A stretch of DNA of 64,000 bases, taken from the NCBI GenBank assembly GCA_035548375.1, contig DASZTG010000044.1:160141-224140 (forward strand), given 5' to 3'. The notes under the pieces are model-generated. The model was not told where the DNA came from and searched no databases. It saw only the letters and a program-made list of their open reading frames with translations. Positions 14,862-23,610 of this stretch are shown here, piece by piece (the stretch's first letter is position 1; every line of letters begins with the position of its first letter). A program made the translations under genes and the position numbers. Source of the DNA: JACQAP01 sp035548375. GTDB lineage: Bacteria > Pseudomonadota > Gammaproteobacteria > Burkholderiales > JACQAP01.

Positions 14862-16301
14862 ATGAAATCCCCATTCCAAGGATCGACATTTGCGCTACCA
14901 GTTCTTTGTATAGGCGCCTATCTGATCTTCGCCTCGGTGTGGATGCCCGGACTTGTGCCCCGGCTTTACGACGACGCACGCTATGTCGAGCTTGGCATGC
15001 TGGTCCTGGTCCTCATTCAGTTGCTTCGTCCACCGGTTGCCGACGCCCTTGCCGCGGCGTGGCAACGCCAATCTTCGATGACCAAGTGCCTTTTGGTCGT
15101 GCTCGTTTTCGGGGGGCTGGCGAGCACGGCAATGTCCCGCGCGCCGAAGCTGGGACTGTTGGAGGTGTCACTCGCCGTTCAGTTAATGTTCCTGTTCGGC
15201 ATTGTTGCTTGCGCCGTGCGCGACGCGCGAATTCTTACGGAAGCCCTGCTGATCGTATCCTTGTTCTCGGGGGCGGCACTTTGCGTGCTCAAATTCTGGG
15301 CCGTGTACGGCTCCTACGCGCTGGAGGGAAAACTCTTTTCGTGGGTGAGTCCTTTCCTCGAATTCGCCAACGTTCGATTTTTCAGTCAGGTACAGGCCTA
15401 CACGCTCTTCCCGGTCGTGATTCCGCTCCTTGTGCCTGAGACGCAAAAACGGTGGAGACCCCTCGTTCTATTCATTGCGGCGAATTTCTGGGCTTTACAG
15501 TGCATGGTAGGTACGCGGGCAGTATGGGCGGGCCTGATCGTGGCGCTAGTGACAGTCCCCGTTTTCCTGCGAAAGAAGAGATTTTCCTGGCTGCGCTGGC
15601 ATATCACCGCTGTCGCCCTCGGCGTCGTGATTTATGCAATCTTCACGTACTTAAACAGTTTTTACCCTGATTCCGCGCTAGATCCAACCTCAAACACGGT
15701 CGTTCGACCCGATCATCGCAGCATCGATGAGAGGGTGGCGCTTGCACATGCCGCAATTGATACGATTCGCGAGCATCCTTTGCTAGGAATTGGACCCGGC
15801 CAGTTTGGACTGCAGGCTTATGACGCGAATCCCGCACATCCCCACAGTGTTCCGCTGCAACTACTCTCGGAATATGGACTACTCGCCGGGACTGCAGGAC
15901 TATTGCTTGTGGCCTTTATTGTTGTATTCGCCCTGCGAAATTTACGTAGTCGTTCCATGACCACGCCAGACCCTGTTGGCGCAACGCTGGTCGCCGCTCT
16001 ATTGATGGGTTTGACCGATTCCCTGTTCAGCGGCAATCTCATCATGCCGCAAAGCCAGGTGTTGTTTGTCGTGATTGCGGGCTGGATCGTAGGCCGTGGA
16101 TTGCCGTCGCAGCCATCGGTCAACATCAAGAAGGCTTCGTATCGTGTAACTCGTACTTCATTGGTGTGCATCGGCATACTGGCAACGGGCGTGACTATTA
16201 TCTTCGCCCTTGAATATTTATTTCTTGTGCGCGAAATTCCGCTTAGGTTGCTACGCTGGAACCCGCACTTCTGGCAATACGGACACTTCTACATTTGGTA
16301 A
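14862..16301 (+). CDS. O-antigen ligase/polymerase family membrane protein (Wzy_C-like), possible pilin glycosyltransferase
   Basis: A 479-residue protein with about 11-12 hydrophobic helices. A large periplasmic loop holds the family hallmark around EHPLLGIGPGQF, followed by AHPHSVPLQLLSEYG, where His and Arg act in WaaL/PglL-type transfer of lipid-linked glycans. Family members ligate O-antigen to lipid A or glycans to proteins. Placed directly after a pilin that ends in Ser-Ser-Thr, it resembles the pilA-tfpO pair of Pseudomonas aeruginosa, so pilin glycosylation is my preferred reading; a surface-polysaccharide polymerase or ligase is possible. The gene is visibly richer in A and T and uses rarer codons than its neighbours, hinting at transfer. 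The start at 14862 lacks a clear ribosome-binding site. Confidence 0.75.
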   Translation: MKSPFQGSTFALPVLCIGAYLIFASVWMPGLVPRLYDDARYVELGMLVLVLIQLLRPPVADALAAAWQRQSSMTKCLLVVLVFGGLASTAMSRAPKLGLLEVSLAVQLMFLFGIVACAVRDARILTEALLIVSLFSGAALCVLKFWAVYGSYALEGKLFSWVSPFLEFANVRFFSQVQAYTLFPVVIPLLVPETQKRWRPLVLFIAANFWALQCMVGTRAVWAGLIVALVTVPVFLRKKRFSWLRWHITAVALGVVIYAIFTYLNSFYPDSALDPTSNTVVRPDHRSIDERVALAHAAIDTIREHPLLGIGPGQFGLQAYDANPAHPHSVPLQLLSEYGLLAGTAGLLLVAFIVVFALRNLRSRSMTTPDPVGATLVAALLMGLTDSLFSGNLIMPQSQVLFVVIAGWIVGRGLPSQPSVNIKKASYRVTRTSLVCIGILATGVTIIFALEYLFLVREIPLRLLRWNPHFWQYGHFYIW

Positions 16302-16332
16302 ATCGACGCCATCGTGCATCGCAATTTTGGAT

Positions 16333-18009
16333 TCACGATAGCGTTGGGATATTCAAGCTCTTGTGGCGGATCCTTCCTTGCTGCGAAATATATCGCTGCA
16401 AATGTTCCCAAACTGGAGTGTTCGCGTCCGGATTCGGCGTGACCGACGCCCAGCTCGCGACGCGATATCGTCGACCAGCTTCCAGCGCTTCGCCCTTGAT
16501 GGTGATGCTTTCTATCCTGCGGCCGATCGATGCCTCGGGATTGCAGGTATAGGACAGGTTCCGGGTCCGCACCATGTCGCCGCCTTGCCGATAGTAGGGA
16601 TCCTTGTTGAACAGGTTGTCGGCGATGTCCTCGAGATTGCTCTTTATTTCCGATCCCGTCATTTCCCGCACGACGACCTCGGGATAGGTGATTGCCGTCT
16701 GCGCCATCACGTCTTCCATGGTGATGTCCGAATTCGGCAACAACGTCGTGCCCCAACGAAAGCCGGGAGAGAACGCGATTTCCGCGTCCTGGGAATGGAT
16801 CAGGCAGTCGAGAATCGCTTCATCGAATGTGCCGTTGAAATTTCCGCGCCGGTACAAAAGCTCGTCCGTTACGGCAAGCACCTTGTGCAGCGATTGCTCG
16901 AAAGGCGCGCGAAGCCGGGCAATCAACTCGGTCATTGCGGAATCGGGTTCGAGCAGGTTTGAAAACACCGGCATGAGCGTGTAGTCGCTAACGATCTTGC
17001 CCCGCTTCGAATACAGGTCAAGCACGCCCAGGAACTTGCCGTTCGAGCCGCCGTTGGCGACCAGCGTTTCTCCTCCGCTGTTGCGGACGCGCATCGGGCG
17101 CAGTAGCGGATCATGCGTATGTCCGCCAAGGATCGCGTCCAGGCCCTCGACCCTGCTCGCAAGTTTCAGGTCCACGTCCACGCCGTTGTGCGAAAGCAAA
17201 ACCACCGCGGCGACGCCGCGCTTCCTGACCTCGGTGATGGTGTCTCGCAAGGACTGCTCGTGGATGCCGAACGTCCAATCGGGAATGAGATGTTGCGGAT
17301 TGGCTATCGGCGTGTACGGATAAGCCTGGCCGATGATCGCGATTTCCATGCCGGCGATTTCCCGGATGACATAGGGCTGGAACACGCGGTCTCCGAAGTC
17401 GCGGGTGAACACGTTGTGAGCTACGAATTCGATGGATCCCGCCACGTCCGAGCGGATGAGTTGGAGGACGCGGTCCGCGCCCAGCGTGAATTCCCAATGC
17501 CCGGTCATGACCTGGACACCGAGCAGCTTGCTGGCTTCAACCATGTCCGCGCCGCGCGTCCATAGCGACGTGGCCGAGCCCTGCCAGTTGTCGCCGCCAT
17601 CCACCAGCAGCGCGCCTGGGCGCTGAGACTGGATCAACTTGACCAGCGTCGCAATGTGCGCGAAGCCGCCCATTTTCCCGTATTGCAGCGCCAGTTTTTC
17701 GAAATCGATGTGGGTCAACGCGTGCGCGAGCCTCGTGCCTCGACGCAAGCCGTAATATTTGAGCAAGGCTTCGCCCGTCAGGTGCGAGGGTTTGCCGGCC
17801 GACTCACCCGCGCCGATATTGATGGCCGCTTCGCGGTAATACACCGGCAGCAGTTGCGCATGGCAATCGGTGAGGTGGATCAGGCTCGCGGCATGTTTTC
17901 GCGGCGGCAGGCGATAGAGCGGGAAGGTCTCGGCTGCAAGCGCGGGTGCACCGAGTCCCGCGGCTGCCGAAGCCAGCGCCAGCGCCTGCAGGAAATCACG
18001 GCGGTGCAT
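16333..18009 (-). CDS. soxB: Thiosulfate oxidation protein SoxB (sulfate thiol esterase)
   Basis: A 558-residue periplasmic enzyme that hydrolyses SoxY-bound S-sulfonate, releasing sulfate. It begins with a twin-arginine signal (HRRDFLQALALASAAAGLG) and then shows the metallophosphoesterase pattern: HLTDCHAQ, DGGDNWQGS, TGHWEF, LLSHNG and GGHTHDP, which bind the dimanganese centre. A 5'-nucleotidase-like C-terminal domain follows. Its length matches SoxB (about 560). It is the last gene of soxXYZAB, 38 bp after soxA, and converges on the pilin-modification gene, so soxCD do not follow. Confidence 0.96.
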   Translation of the reverse strand: MHRRDFLQALALASAAAGLGAPALAAETFPLYRLPPRKHAASLIHLTDCHAQLLPVYYREAAINIGAGESAGKPSHLTGEALLKYYGLRRGTRLAHALTHIDFEKLALQYGKMGGFAHIATLVKLIQSQRPGALLVDGGDNWQGSATSLWTRGADMVEASKLLGVQVMTGHWEFTLGADRVLQLIRSDVAGSIEFVAHNVFTRDFGDRVFQPYVIREIAGMEIAIIGQAYPYTPIANPQHLIPDWTFGIHEQSLRDTITEVRKRGVAAVVLLSHNGVDVDLKLASRVEGLDAILGGHTHDPLLRPMRVRNSGGETLVANGGSNGKFLGVLDLYSKRGKIVSDYTLMPVFSNLLEPDSAMTELIARLRAPFEQSLHKVLAVTDELLYRRGNFNGTFDEAILDCLIHSQDAEIAFSPGFRWGTTLLPNSDITMEDVMAQTAITYPEVVVREMTGSEIKSNLEDIADNLFNKDPYYRQGGDMVRTRNLSYTCNPEASIGRRIESITIKGEALEAGRRYRVASWASVTPNPDANTPVWEHLQRYISQQGRIRHKSLNIPTLS

Positions 18010-18047
18010 CTGTCTTTAAAAAACCGGCGGCGAACGAAGAGGCTATT

Positions 18048-18899
18048 CTACTTTCGATAGACGGATGCCCGCAGCGGCAATCCGTTGCTCAGGTAGGAAT
18101 GAAAATATTCCAGGTCGTTGAGTTCCTCGCTGCCTGCGGCGAACAGCGGCGCGCGCATCTGGTCGAGGCAGCGCCGGTAGCGCATGTGCAGGGTATTGAG
18201 ATTGTCGCCGCCGCGAAATACCGGCCAATGCGTCGTCTGCCCGACCGCGGGCGACAGTACTTCCGTGCGCAGCGTCTTGCCCGCGATTTGCAGGTGACAT
18301 GACGAGCAGGCGAAATTCAGCCGGCCGTTGCGCGTGAAATACAGTCGGCGGCCCTTCTCGTATTTGGCCAGCGCGCCGGGCCCCTCGACCTTGACGTTGG
18401 TGCGCATGCCGTCCGACAGGGTGCGCGCGTAGGCCGTCAGCGTTCCCATCGTCTTCGCGTCGTCGTACCGGAATTCGGATTCGGCGTTTTCGCGCAGGCA
18501 GCGGTTGACGTCCATTTCGAACGTAACGACCTTGTCGGCCTTGACGTCGTAGTAGGGATAGTTACCCGCGACGTTGCGCCCGCCGTCCGGGAAGCAGCTC
18601 GAAAACGTCTTGCCGTTGCGAAACGGCGATTCCCACATTTTCTTTCCCTTGTCGACGTCGTCCTGGAAAGGCGGGAATTCCATGATGCTGTCGAATTGCG
18701 CCATTGCGTCGCGCGAAACCATCAGCGCGCCGTTGACGTAACTCTCCAAAGGCACGCCAGGAAATTTTTCTCGGTAATCGGCCAGGAATGCCTGGCGATC
18801 CTTCTCGGGAAGTGCTTCCGCGCCATGAGCCAGGGACACGGCGGCAACGCATGCGGCTACGAAAAAAAAGAGTGAGGAAGTTCGCGTCAAGGCCGTCAA
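18048..18899 (-). CDS. soxA: SoxA, c-type cytochrome subunit of SoxAX
   Basis: Catalyses, with SoxX, the oxidative linkage of thiosulfate to SoxY. It has a signal peptide (FFFVAACVAAVSLAHGAEA), one haem motif CSSCH (198-202) and the active-site cysteine Cys244 in YRRCLDQ. The N-terminal haem motif of dihaem SoxA is replaced by single cysteines at 102 and 134, so this is the monohaem type with a disulfide. No ATG precedes the signal peptide in a sensible place. I used the TTG at 18899, which overlaps the soxZ stop codon, giving 283 residues; a frame extending further upstream through soxZ is unlikely. The exact start is uncertain. Confidence 0.9.
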   Translation of the reverse strand: MTALTRTSSLFFFVAACVAAVSLAHGAEALPEKDRQAFLADYREKFPGVPLESYVNGALMVSRDAMAQFDSIMEFPPFQDDVDKGKKMWESPFRNGKTFSSCFPDGGRNVAGNYPYYDVKADKVVTFEMDVNRCLRENAESEFRYDDAKTMGTLTAYARTLSDGMRTNVKVEGPGALAKYEKGRRLYFTRNGRLNFACSSCHLQIAGKTLRTEVLSPAVGQTTHWPVFRGGDNLNTLHMRYRRCLDQMRAPLFAAGSEELNDLEYFHSYLSNGLPLRASVYRK

Positions 18900-19210
18900 T
18901 TGAGCGTCGTTTCGATGCTCGCCTTTTCGCCCTTGTTGTCTTCCCAGCTGACCGTGACCTTGTCGCCCTGTTTGGCGCCGCGGATGCGGAAATTCACGAA
19001 TGGATTCTTGGAAACGGCCTGGCTCCACTGCGCATCCATGACGGTCTTGCCGTTGAGCGTCGCGACCACGCGCTGGATGAAGTGCATCGGAATGATGTCG
19101 CCGGTGATGGGATCCTTCCGCAACCCAGTCTCCATCGGGTGAAACATCAGCACCTTGACGTCCGCGACGTCGCCCTTCAACTGGGCGCGAATCTTCATGG
19201 CGTCAGCCAC
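18896..19210 (-). CDS. soxZ: SoxZ, subunit of the SoxYZ carrier
   Basis: A 104-residue partner of SoxY without a signal peptide, exported together with it. Typical features are the start ADAMKIRAQLKGDVADVKVL, HPMETGLRKD and the final immunoglobulin-like strands WEDNKGEKASIET. The GTG at 19210 overlaps the end of soxY; an ATG 12 bp further on is an alternative. It overlaps soxA at its other end, so the three genes are probably translationally coupled. Confidence 0.95.
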   Translation of the reverse strand: MADAMKIRAQLKGDVADVKVLMFHPMETGLRKDPITGDIIPMHFIQRVVATLNGKTVMDAQWSQAVSKNPFVNFRIRGAKQGDKVTVSWEDNKGEKASIETTLN

Positions 19211-19691
19211 CGCAACCCCCGATGGTGACCTTCACTTCCTGGGTGGCAACATAGAACTTGTCGCCTGCCTTGACGAGCACGCGAACCTTGGACGATTCGC
19301 CCATCTTGATGCGGGTCGAGATGAAGGGCTCGATGCCCGGCGTGATGTCGAAGATGGCAACCAGCGGTTGCGGATTTTTGTCCGCGATGATGTAGATCGC
19401 CTGCGTTCCCGGAATGCCGCTGGTGACCTCCACGGGAACGATGGCGCCGTTTTCCGCGATCTCAGGCGCCTTGAGCTGGATCTGGCTGGATTCCACCGGG
19501 GTAGTCGCGCCGATGCTTTTGAGCGCCTCGTCGAGTGCCTTGGCATCGAAGGCAGGCTTGTTCCACTCGGCAGCCAGTGCGCGCAGTGGCTGCAGCAATC
19601 CCGCCGCCCAAAGCCCGGCCCAGGCACCGCCGACGGCAAGCATGCGCAGGCACTTTCGCCGCTGCTCATTCACTGAAGGCAAGTTGTCCAT
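19203..19691 (-). CDS. soxY: SoxY, sulfur-carrier subunit of SoxYZ
   Basis: A 162-residue periplasmic protein that carries sulfur intermediates on the cysteine of its C-terminal swinging arm, GGCGG, which is intact here as the last five residues. The N-terminus holds a twin-arginine signal (NEQRRKCLRMLAVGG) for export together with SoxZ. The ATG at 19691 gives the usual length; a longer upstream frame overlaps soxX and is not used. It lies 8 bp after soxX. Confidence 0.95.
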   Translation of the reverse strand: MDNLPSVNEQRRKCLRMLAVGGAWAGLWAAGLLQPLRALAAEWNKPAFDAKALDEALKSIGATTPVESSQIQLKAPEIAENGAIVPVEVTSGIPGTQAIYIIADKNPQPLVAIFDITPGIEPFISTRIKMGESSKVRVLVKAGDKFYVATQEVKVTIGGCGG

Positions 19692-19699
19692 ATAGTTTT

Positions 19700-20092
19700 C
19701 TATAGCGTGTACAAATAGTCGATGAGCTGTTCGATTTCGTCCCGGCTCAGGATCCGGTTTTTGCCGAACGGCGGCATCACGGTATTCGCGTTGGCTGCGC
19801 CGGCATTCCACAGTTGCGCGCGGAGTTTCTCCCGATCCGGAAAGCGTGCCTTCATGGCAACCAGCGGCGGCCCGATGTTGGTGGAGGTTACTGCAGTTGG
19901 GTCGGACGGCATTGCATGGCATGCCAGGCAATTTCCCCTGGTCACTGCATGGGCAACGCGCGCGCCTGCCTCCACGTTGACGGAAGAATCGGCGAGAAGG
20001 GGTCCGGGAAGCGCGAATGCCGCGATGGCTGCAAAGGCGGCATGCGTTGCAATGCGCGGATCCCGCAACTTCTCTGCATCGCAGAATTTCAT
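19700..20092 (-). CDS. soxX: SoxX, monohaem c-type cytochrome of SoxAX
   Basis: A 130-residue periplasmic cytochrome c that receives electrons from the SoxA reaction. It has a signal peptide (about 15-34), a haem motif CLACH (55-59), NIGPPL and the axial methionine in VMPPFGKN (Met106). The ATG at 20092 gives a normal size for SoxX. It is the first sox gene, 40 bp after moaC on the same strand. Confidence 0.9.
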   Translation of the reverse strand: MKFCDAEKLRDPRIATHAAFAAIAAFALPGPLLADSSVNVEAGARVAHAVTRGNCLACHAMPSDPTAVTSTNIGPPLVAMKARFPDREKLRAQLWNAGAANANTVMPPFGKNRILSRDEIEQLIDYLYTL

Positions 20093-20132
20093 CTTGCCTT
20101 GAGACCGCAAAATCCAGGTGCCGTTCTGCCGC

Positions 20133-20618
20133 TCAGGCTTCCGGCGCTGCTTGCCAGAGGCCGGACTTTCCGCCGCGTTTTTCGACGAGGCGCACGCCGT
20201 CGATGCGCATTGCCCTGTCCACGGCCTTGCACATGTCATAGATCGTCAGCAATGCGACGGAGACGGCGGTGAACGCTTCCATTTCGACGCCGGTGCGCCC
20301 GACCGTCTCGGCGCGCGCGGTGCAAGTCACCGCGTTTTCAGCGGCCACCAGTTCGAATTCGATGTCCACGCTGCTGAGCGCAACCGGGTGGCACAGCGGT
20401 ATCAGCTCGGACGTCCGCTTTGCGCCCTGGATGCCGGCCACGCGCGCGACACCAAGCACGTCGCCTTTGCTGGCGCTGCCTTCGCGTATCTTTTTCAGCG
20501 TATCCGGATGCATGACTATCCGGCCGGCGGCAATGGCGACCCGGTGCGTTTCGGCTTTGGCGCCGACGTCGACCATGTGTGCCTGTCCGGCGGAATTGAA
20601 ATGCGTGAATTCGCCCAT
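20133..20618 (-). CDS. moaC: Cyclic pyranopterin monophosphate synthase MoaC
   Basis: A 161-residue enzyme of molybdenum-cofactor synthesis that converts the MoaA product 3',8-cH2GTP to cyclic pyranopterin monophosphate. Signature segments are VDVGAKAETHR, KGDVLGVARVAGIQGAKRT, ELIPLCHP and VGRTGVEMEAFTAV. The ATG at 20618 gives the usual length. It lies upstream of soxXYZAB on the same strand and may be cotranscribed with it. The neighbouring protease gene is divergent, 70 bp away. Confidence 0.96.
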   Translation of the reverse strand: MGEFTHFNSAGQAHMVDVGAKAETHRVAIAAGRIVMHPDTLKKIREGSASKGDVLGVARVAGIQGAKRTSELIPLCHPVALSSVDIEFELVAAENAVTCTARAETVGRTGVEMEAFTAVSVALLTIYDMCKAVDRAMRIDGVRLVEKRGGKSGLWQAAPEA

Positions 20619-20688
20619 GCGTTACCTTGGAAGCGTAAGCCCGCCTCGCTGCGCGGAACTCGCGGGTCAGGGGGGTTATCATAGCACC

Positions 20689-22113
20689 ATGAAATTCAGG
20701 GCCTTCTTCATCGCGCTCATGGCTTCGAGCATCGCCTGGGCGGACGAGCTTCCCGACCTCGGCGATTCATCGCAAAGCGCGCTGTCGCCGGTGCAGGAGC
20801 GTAAGCTCGGCGAAGGCATCATGGGGCAGATCCGCTCCGACCCGGTTTATCTCAACGATCCCGAGGTGGCGGATTACCTGAACAATCTCGGCTATCGCCT
20901 GGTCTCGAACAGCCCGGACCCGGCGGGACCGTTCGAGTTCTTCGCGATATCGGACAGCAGCATCAACGCCTTTGCGCTGCCCGGGGGATTCGTCGGCGTG
21001 CATTCGGGCCTGCTGCTCGCCGCGCAAAGCGAATCCGAACTTGCGAGCGTGCTGTCGCACGAAATCGCGCACGTGACGCAACACCACATCGCCCGGCTGA
21101 TCGCGGCGCAGCAACGCGCTGGCTGGGCGTCGATGGCGGCACTTGCCGTGGCCATCCTTGCGGCTCGATCCAATTCCAACGTGTCGGCCGGCGCCATTGC
21201 CGCCGCTCAGGCGGGAATGATCCAGACGCAGCTGAATTTCACGCGCGACCATGAGCGCGAAGCGGATCGCATCGGATTGCAGATCCTGGAGAAATCCGGA
21301 TTCGACGTGCATGCCATGCCCACGTTCTTCGAGCGCCTGCAGAAGGCGACGCGCGTCTACGAGAACGGCGCGCCGTCCTACCTTCGCACCCACCCGCTGA
21401 CATACGAGCGCATTGCTGACATCCAGAGCCGCATCGAAAACATTCCGTTCCGGCAGGTCCCCGACAGCCTGGAATTCCAGCTGGTACGCGCGCGACTATC
21501 CGCGGAGGAAGGCACCCCGCGGGACGCGGTGGCAAATTTCGACCGCTTGATCGGGGAGCGCAAGTTCGGCACGGAAGCCGCGGCGCGCTATGGATTGGTG
21601 GTTGCGCTGCTGCGGAACAACGACAAGGCGAGGGCGCGCAAGGAAATGGCGACATTGCTGACCCTGAAGGCCAAAAGCCCGATGATCGACGCGCTGGCCG
21701 CGCAGACCCTGATCGCCAGCGGGGAAGTGGAAAAGGGGCTGGCCATCTATCGCGAAAGCCTGAGATCGAATCCCAGCCGCAAGGCGCTTGTCTACGGCTA
21801 CACCGAAGCCCTCATCGCCACCAACCGACCCGCCGATGCGATCCAGTTCCTGAACGAACGCGAAGACGGCCGCACGGCCGATCCGCAGATCTACGAATAT
21901 CAGGCCCGCGCGTACGCGGCCCTGGGGAAGCGGCTGCAACAGCATCGTGCGCTCGCCGAGGTGTATGCATTGCGCGGGAACACCCCCGGGGCCATCGAAC
22001 AGTTGCAGATCGCGCAGAAGTCGGGTGACGGCGACTTCTACCAGAAGTCGAGCGTCGAGGCCCGCCTCAAGGAACTGATCGCGGCCGACACGGAAAGCAA
22101 GCGCAAACCCTGA
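20689..22113 (+). CDS. Periplasmic M48 metalloprotease with TPR domain (BepA-like)
   Basis: A 474-residue exported protease. It has a signal peptide (FRAFFIALMASSIAWA), the zinc motif HEIAH at 124-128 and the third ligand in the EREADRIG segment, then tetratricopeptide-like repeats over the C-terminal half. This is the layout of E. coli BepA/YfgC, which degrades or assists stalled outer-membrane proteins such as LptD during assembly at the BAM complex. I chose the ATG at 20689 because translation then starts at the signal peptide; a longer frame from 20269 runs through moaC in antisense. The gene is divergent from moaC. Confidence 0.9.
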   Translation: MKFRAFFIALMASSIAWADELPDLGDSSQSALSPVQERKLGEGIMGQIRSDPVYLNDPEVADYLNNLGYRLVSNSPDPAGPFEFFAISDSSINAFALPGGFVGVHSGLLLAAQSESELASVLSHEIAHVTQHHIARLIAAQQRAGWASMAALAVAILAARSNSNVSAGAIAAAQAGMIQTQLNFTRDHEREADRIGLQILEKSGFDVHAMPTFFERLQKATRVYENGAPSYLRTHPLTYERIADIQSRIENIPFRQVPDSLEFQLVRARLSAEEGTPRDAVANFDRLIGERKFGTEAAARYGLVVALLRNNDKARARKEMATLLTLKAKSPMIDALAAQTLIASGEVEKGLAIYRESLRSNPSRKALVYGYTEALIATNRPADAIQFLNEREDGRTADPQIYEYQARAYAALGKRLQQHRALAEVYALRGNTPGAIEQLQIAQKSGDGDFYQKSSVEARLKELIAADTESKRKP

Positions 22114-22284
22114 GCGCTCGCTGCATTCCGGCGCTCATCGCTTTCTGCGCAAGACCGGTGATCCGCCGACTTGGGATCGGCCCCGCTAATCATTGAATAT
22201 ATTTAAAAACCTCGCCTTGCACGCGCGAATTTCCTATCATGTCGAAGCTCTCCGGCCGGTCGCCTGAACCCCGGGGATTCGCGC

Positions 22285-23580
22285 ATGGACAAGATCGGCA
22301 AATACCAGATCATCAAGGAGCTCGGCAGGGGCGCCACCAGCGCGGTCTACCTGGCGAACGACGCCTTTGCCGGCCGGCAAGTGGCGATCAAGCTCGTGCG
22401 TGCCGATGCGCTGGGCGACAAGGAATACGGCCGGCGCTTCCACAAGCTGTTTCTCGCGGAGGCCGCCCTGGCCGGCAAGCTTTCGCATCCGCACCTGGTT
22501 GCAATCTACGACGCGGTATCGGATGACGATGGCAGCTACCTCGTCATGGAATACGTGGCCGGCGGCACGCTGGAGCCGCACACCCAGCCCGAAAAGTTGA
22601 TGACGATCAACGCGATCGTCGAAATCATCTTCAAGTGCTGCAAGGCGCTCGACTATGCGCATCGCCACGGCATCATCCATCGCGACATCAAGCCCGCGAA
22701 CATCCTGCTGACGAGCGAGACCGACATCAAGATATCGGATTTCGGCGCGGCCTTGTCCGTCACCGCGGAGACCACGCAGGTGTCGGGTATCGGCTCCCCG
22801 GCCTACATGTCGCCCGAGCAGTTGCAGGAAATGACGCTGACGCACCAGACCGACATTTTCTCGCTCGGCGTGGTCATGTACCAGTTGCTGACCGGCGCGC
22901 TGCCGTTCAAGTCGACCAACAACTACAGCATGGTCTACCAGATCATCAACGTCGATCCGCCGCCGGCAAGCGTGCTGCGGCCGGACACGCCGGCCGCAGT
23001 GGACCTGATCGTGAAGACGGCCTTGCAAAAGGATGTGGCCAAGCGTTTCCAGACCTGGGAGGAATTTGCGCAGGCCCTGGCCGATACGTTCAGCAACCTG
23101 CAAAAGCCCGAGGAGGTCGTTCCGGAAACGGAAAAATTCAGCGTCCTGCGCAACCTGGAATTCTTCACGACATTCCAGGACGTGGATCTCTGGCAGGTCT
23201 TGCGAATATCGAACTGGGTGCGCCATGCGCCGAACAGCACCGTCATCAAGGAAGGCGAGGTCGGCACCGGGTTTTTCGTGCTCGCGGCGGGCGAGGTGAA
23301 GGTTACCAAGCAGGGCAAGCTGCTCAACATCCTGAAGGGCGGGGAATGCTTCGGCGAAATGGCCTACCTCGGCCGGCGGGCCTTCGAGCGCTCAGCCAGC
23401 GTCATCGCGGTAAGCGACATCACGGTCATCGAGATCAGCGCCGAAGCGCTGGCCCAGGCAACCGAGGGTTGCAAGCAGGCCTTCAACGGCGCCTTCCTGG
23501 AATTGCTGGTCAGCCGACTCGAAGCTGCCAATACCCGCCTTTCCCAGCTGCTCCTCGATCGCAACATCAGCCTCTTCTAA
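22285..23580 (+). CDS. Ser/Thr protein kinase with C-terminal cyclic-nucleotide-binding domain
   Basis: A 431-residue soluble protein. The kinase domain (about 7-270) has Lys36 (VAIK), HRDIKPAN (Asp135) and DFG at 152-154, so it looks active. The cNMP domain (about 288-420) has a good phosphate-binding cassette, FGEMAYL...ERSA (356-371), with the Glu and Arg that hold cAMP or cGMP. This is a kinase with its regulatory domain at the C-terminus, the reverse of eukaryotic PKG. It is a close paralogue of the protein encoded at 37258-38544. cAMP from the cyclase at 6768-9008 is a plausible ligand. The rhodanese gene follows 30 bp later. There are no membrane helices. Confidence 0.9.
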   Translation: MDKIGKYQIIKELGRGATSAVYLANDAFAGRQVAIKLVRADALGDKEYGRRFHKLFLAEAALAGKLSHPHLVAIYDAVSDDDGSYLVMEYVAGGTLEPHTQPEKLMTINAIVEIIFKCCKALDYAHRHGIIHRDIKPANILLTSETDIKISDFGAALSVTAETTQVSGIGSPAYMSPEQLQEMTLTHQTDIFSLGVVMYQLLTGALPFKSTNNYSMVYQIINVDPPPASVLRPDTPAAVDLIVKTALQKDVAKRFQTWEEFAQALADTFSNLQKPEEVVPETEKFSVLRNLEFFTTFQDVDLWQVLRISNWVRHAPNSTVIKEGEVGTGFFVLAAGEVKVTKQGKLLNILKGGECFGEMAYLGRRAFERSASVIAVSDITVIEISAEALAQATEGCKQAFNGAFLELLVSRLEAANTRLSQLLLDRNISLF

Positions 23581-23610
23581 AGCGGCCGCTTGAGCGGCTA
23601 TCATCGCAAC

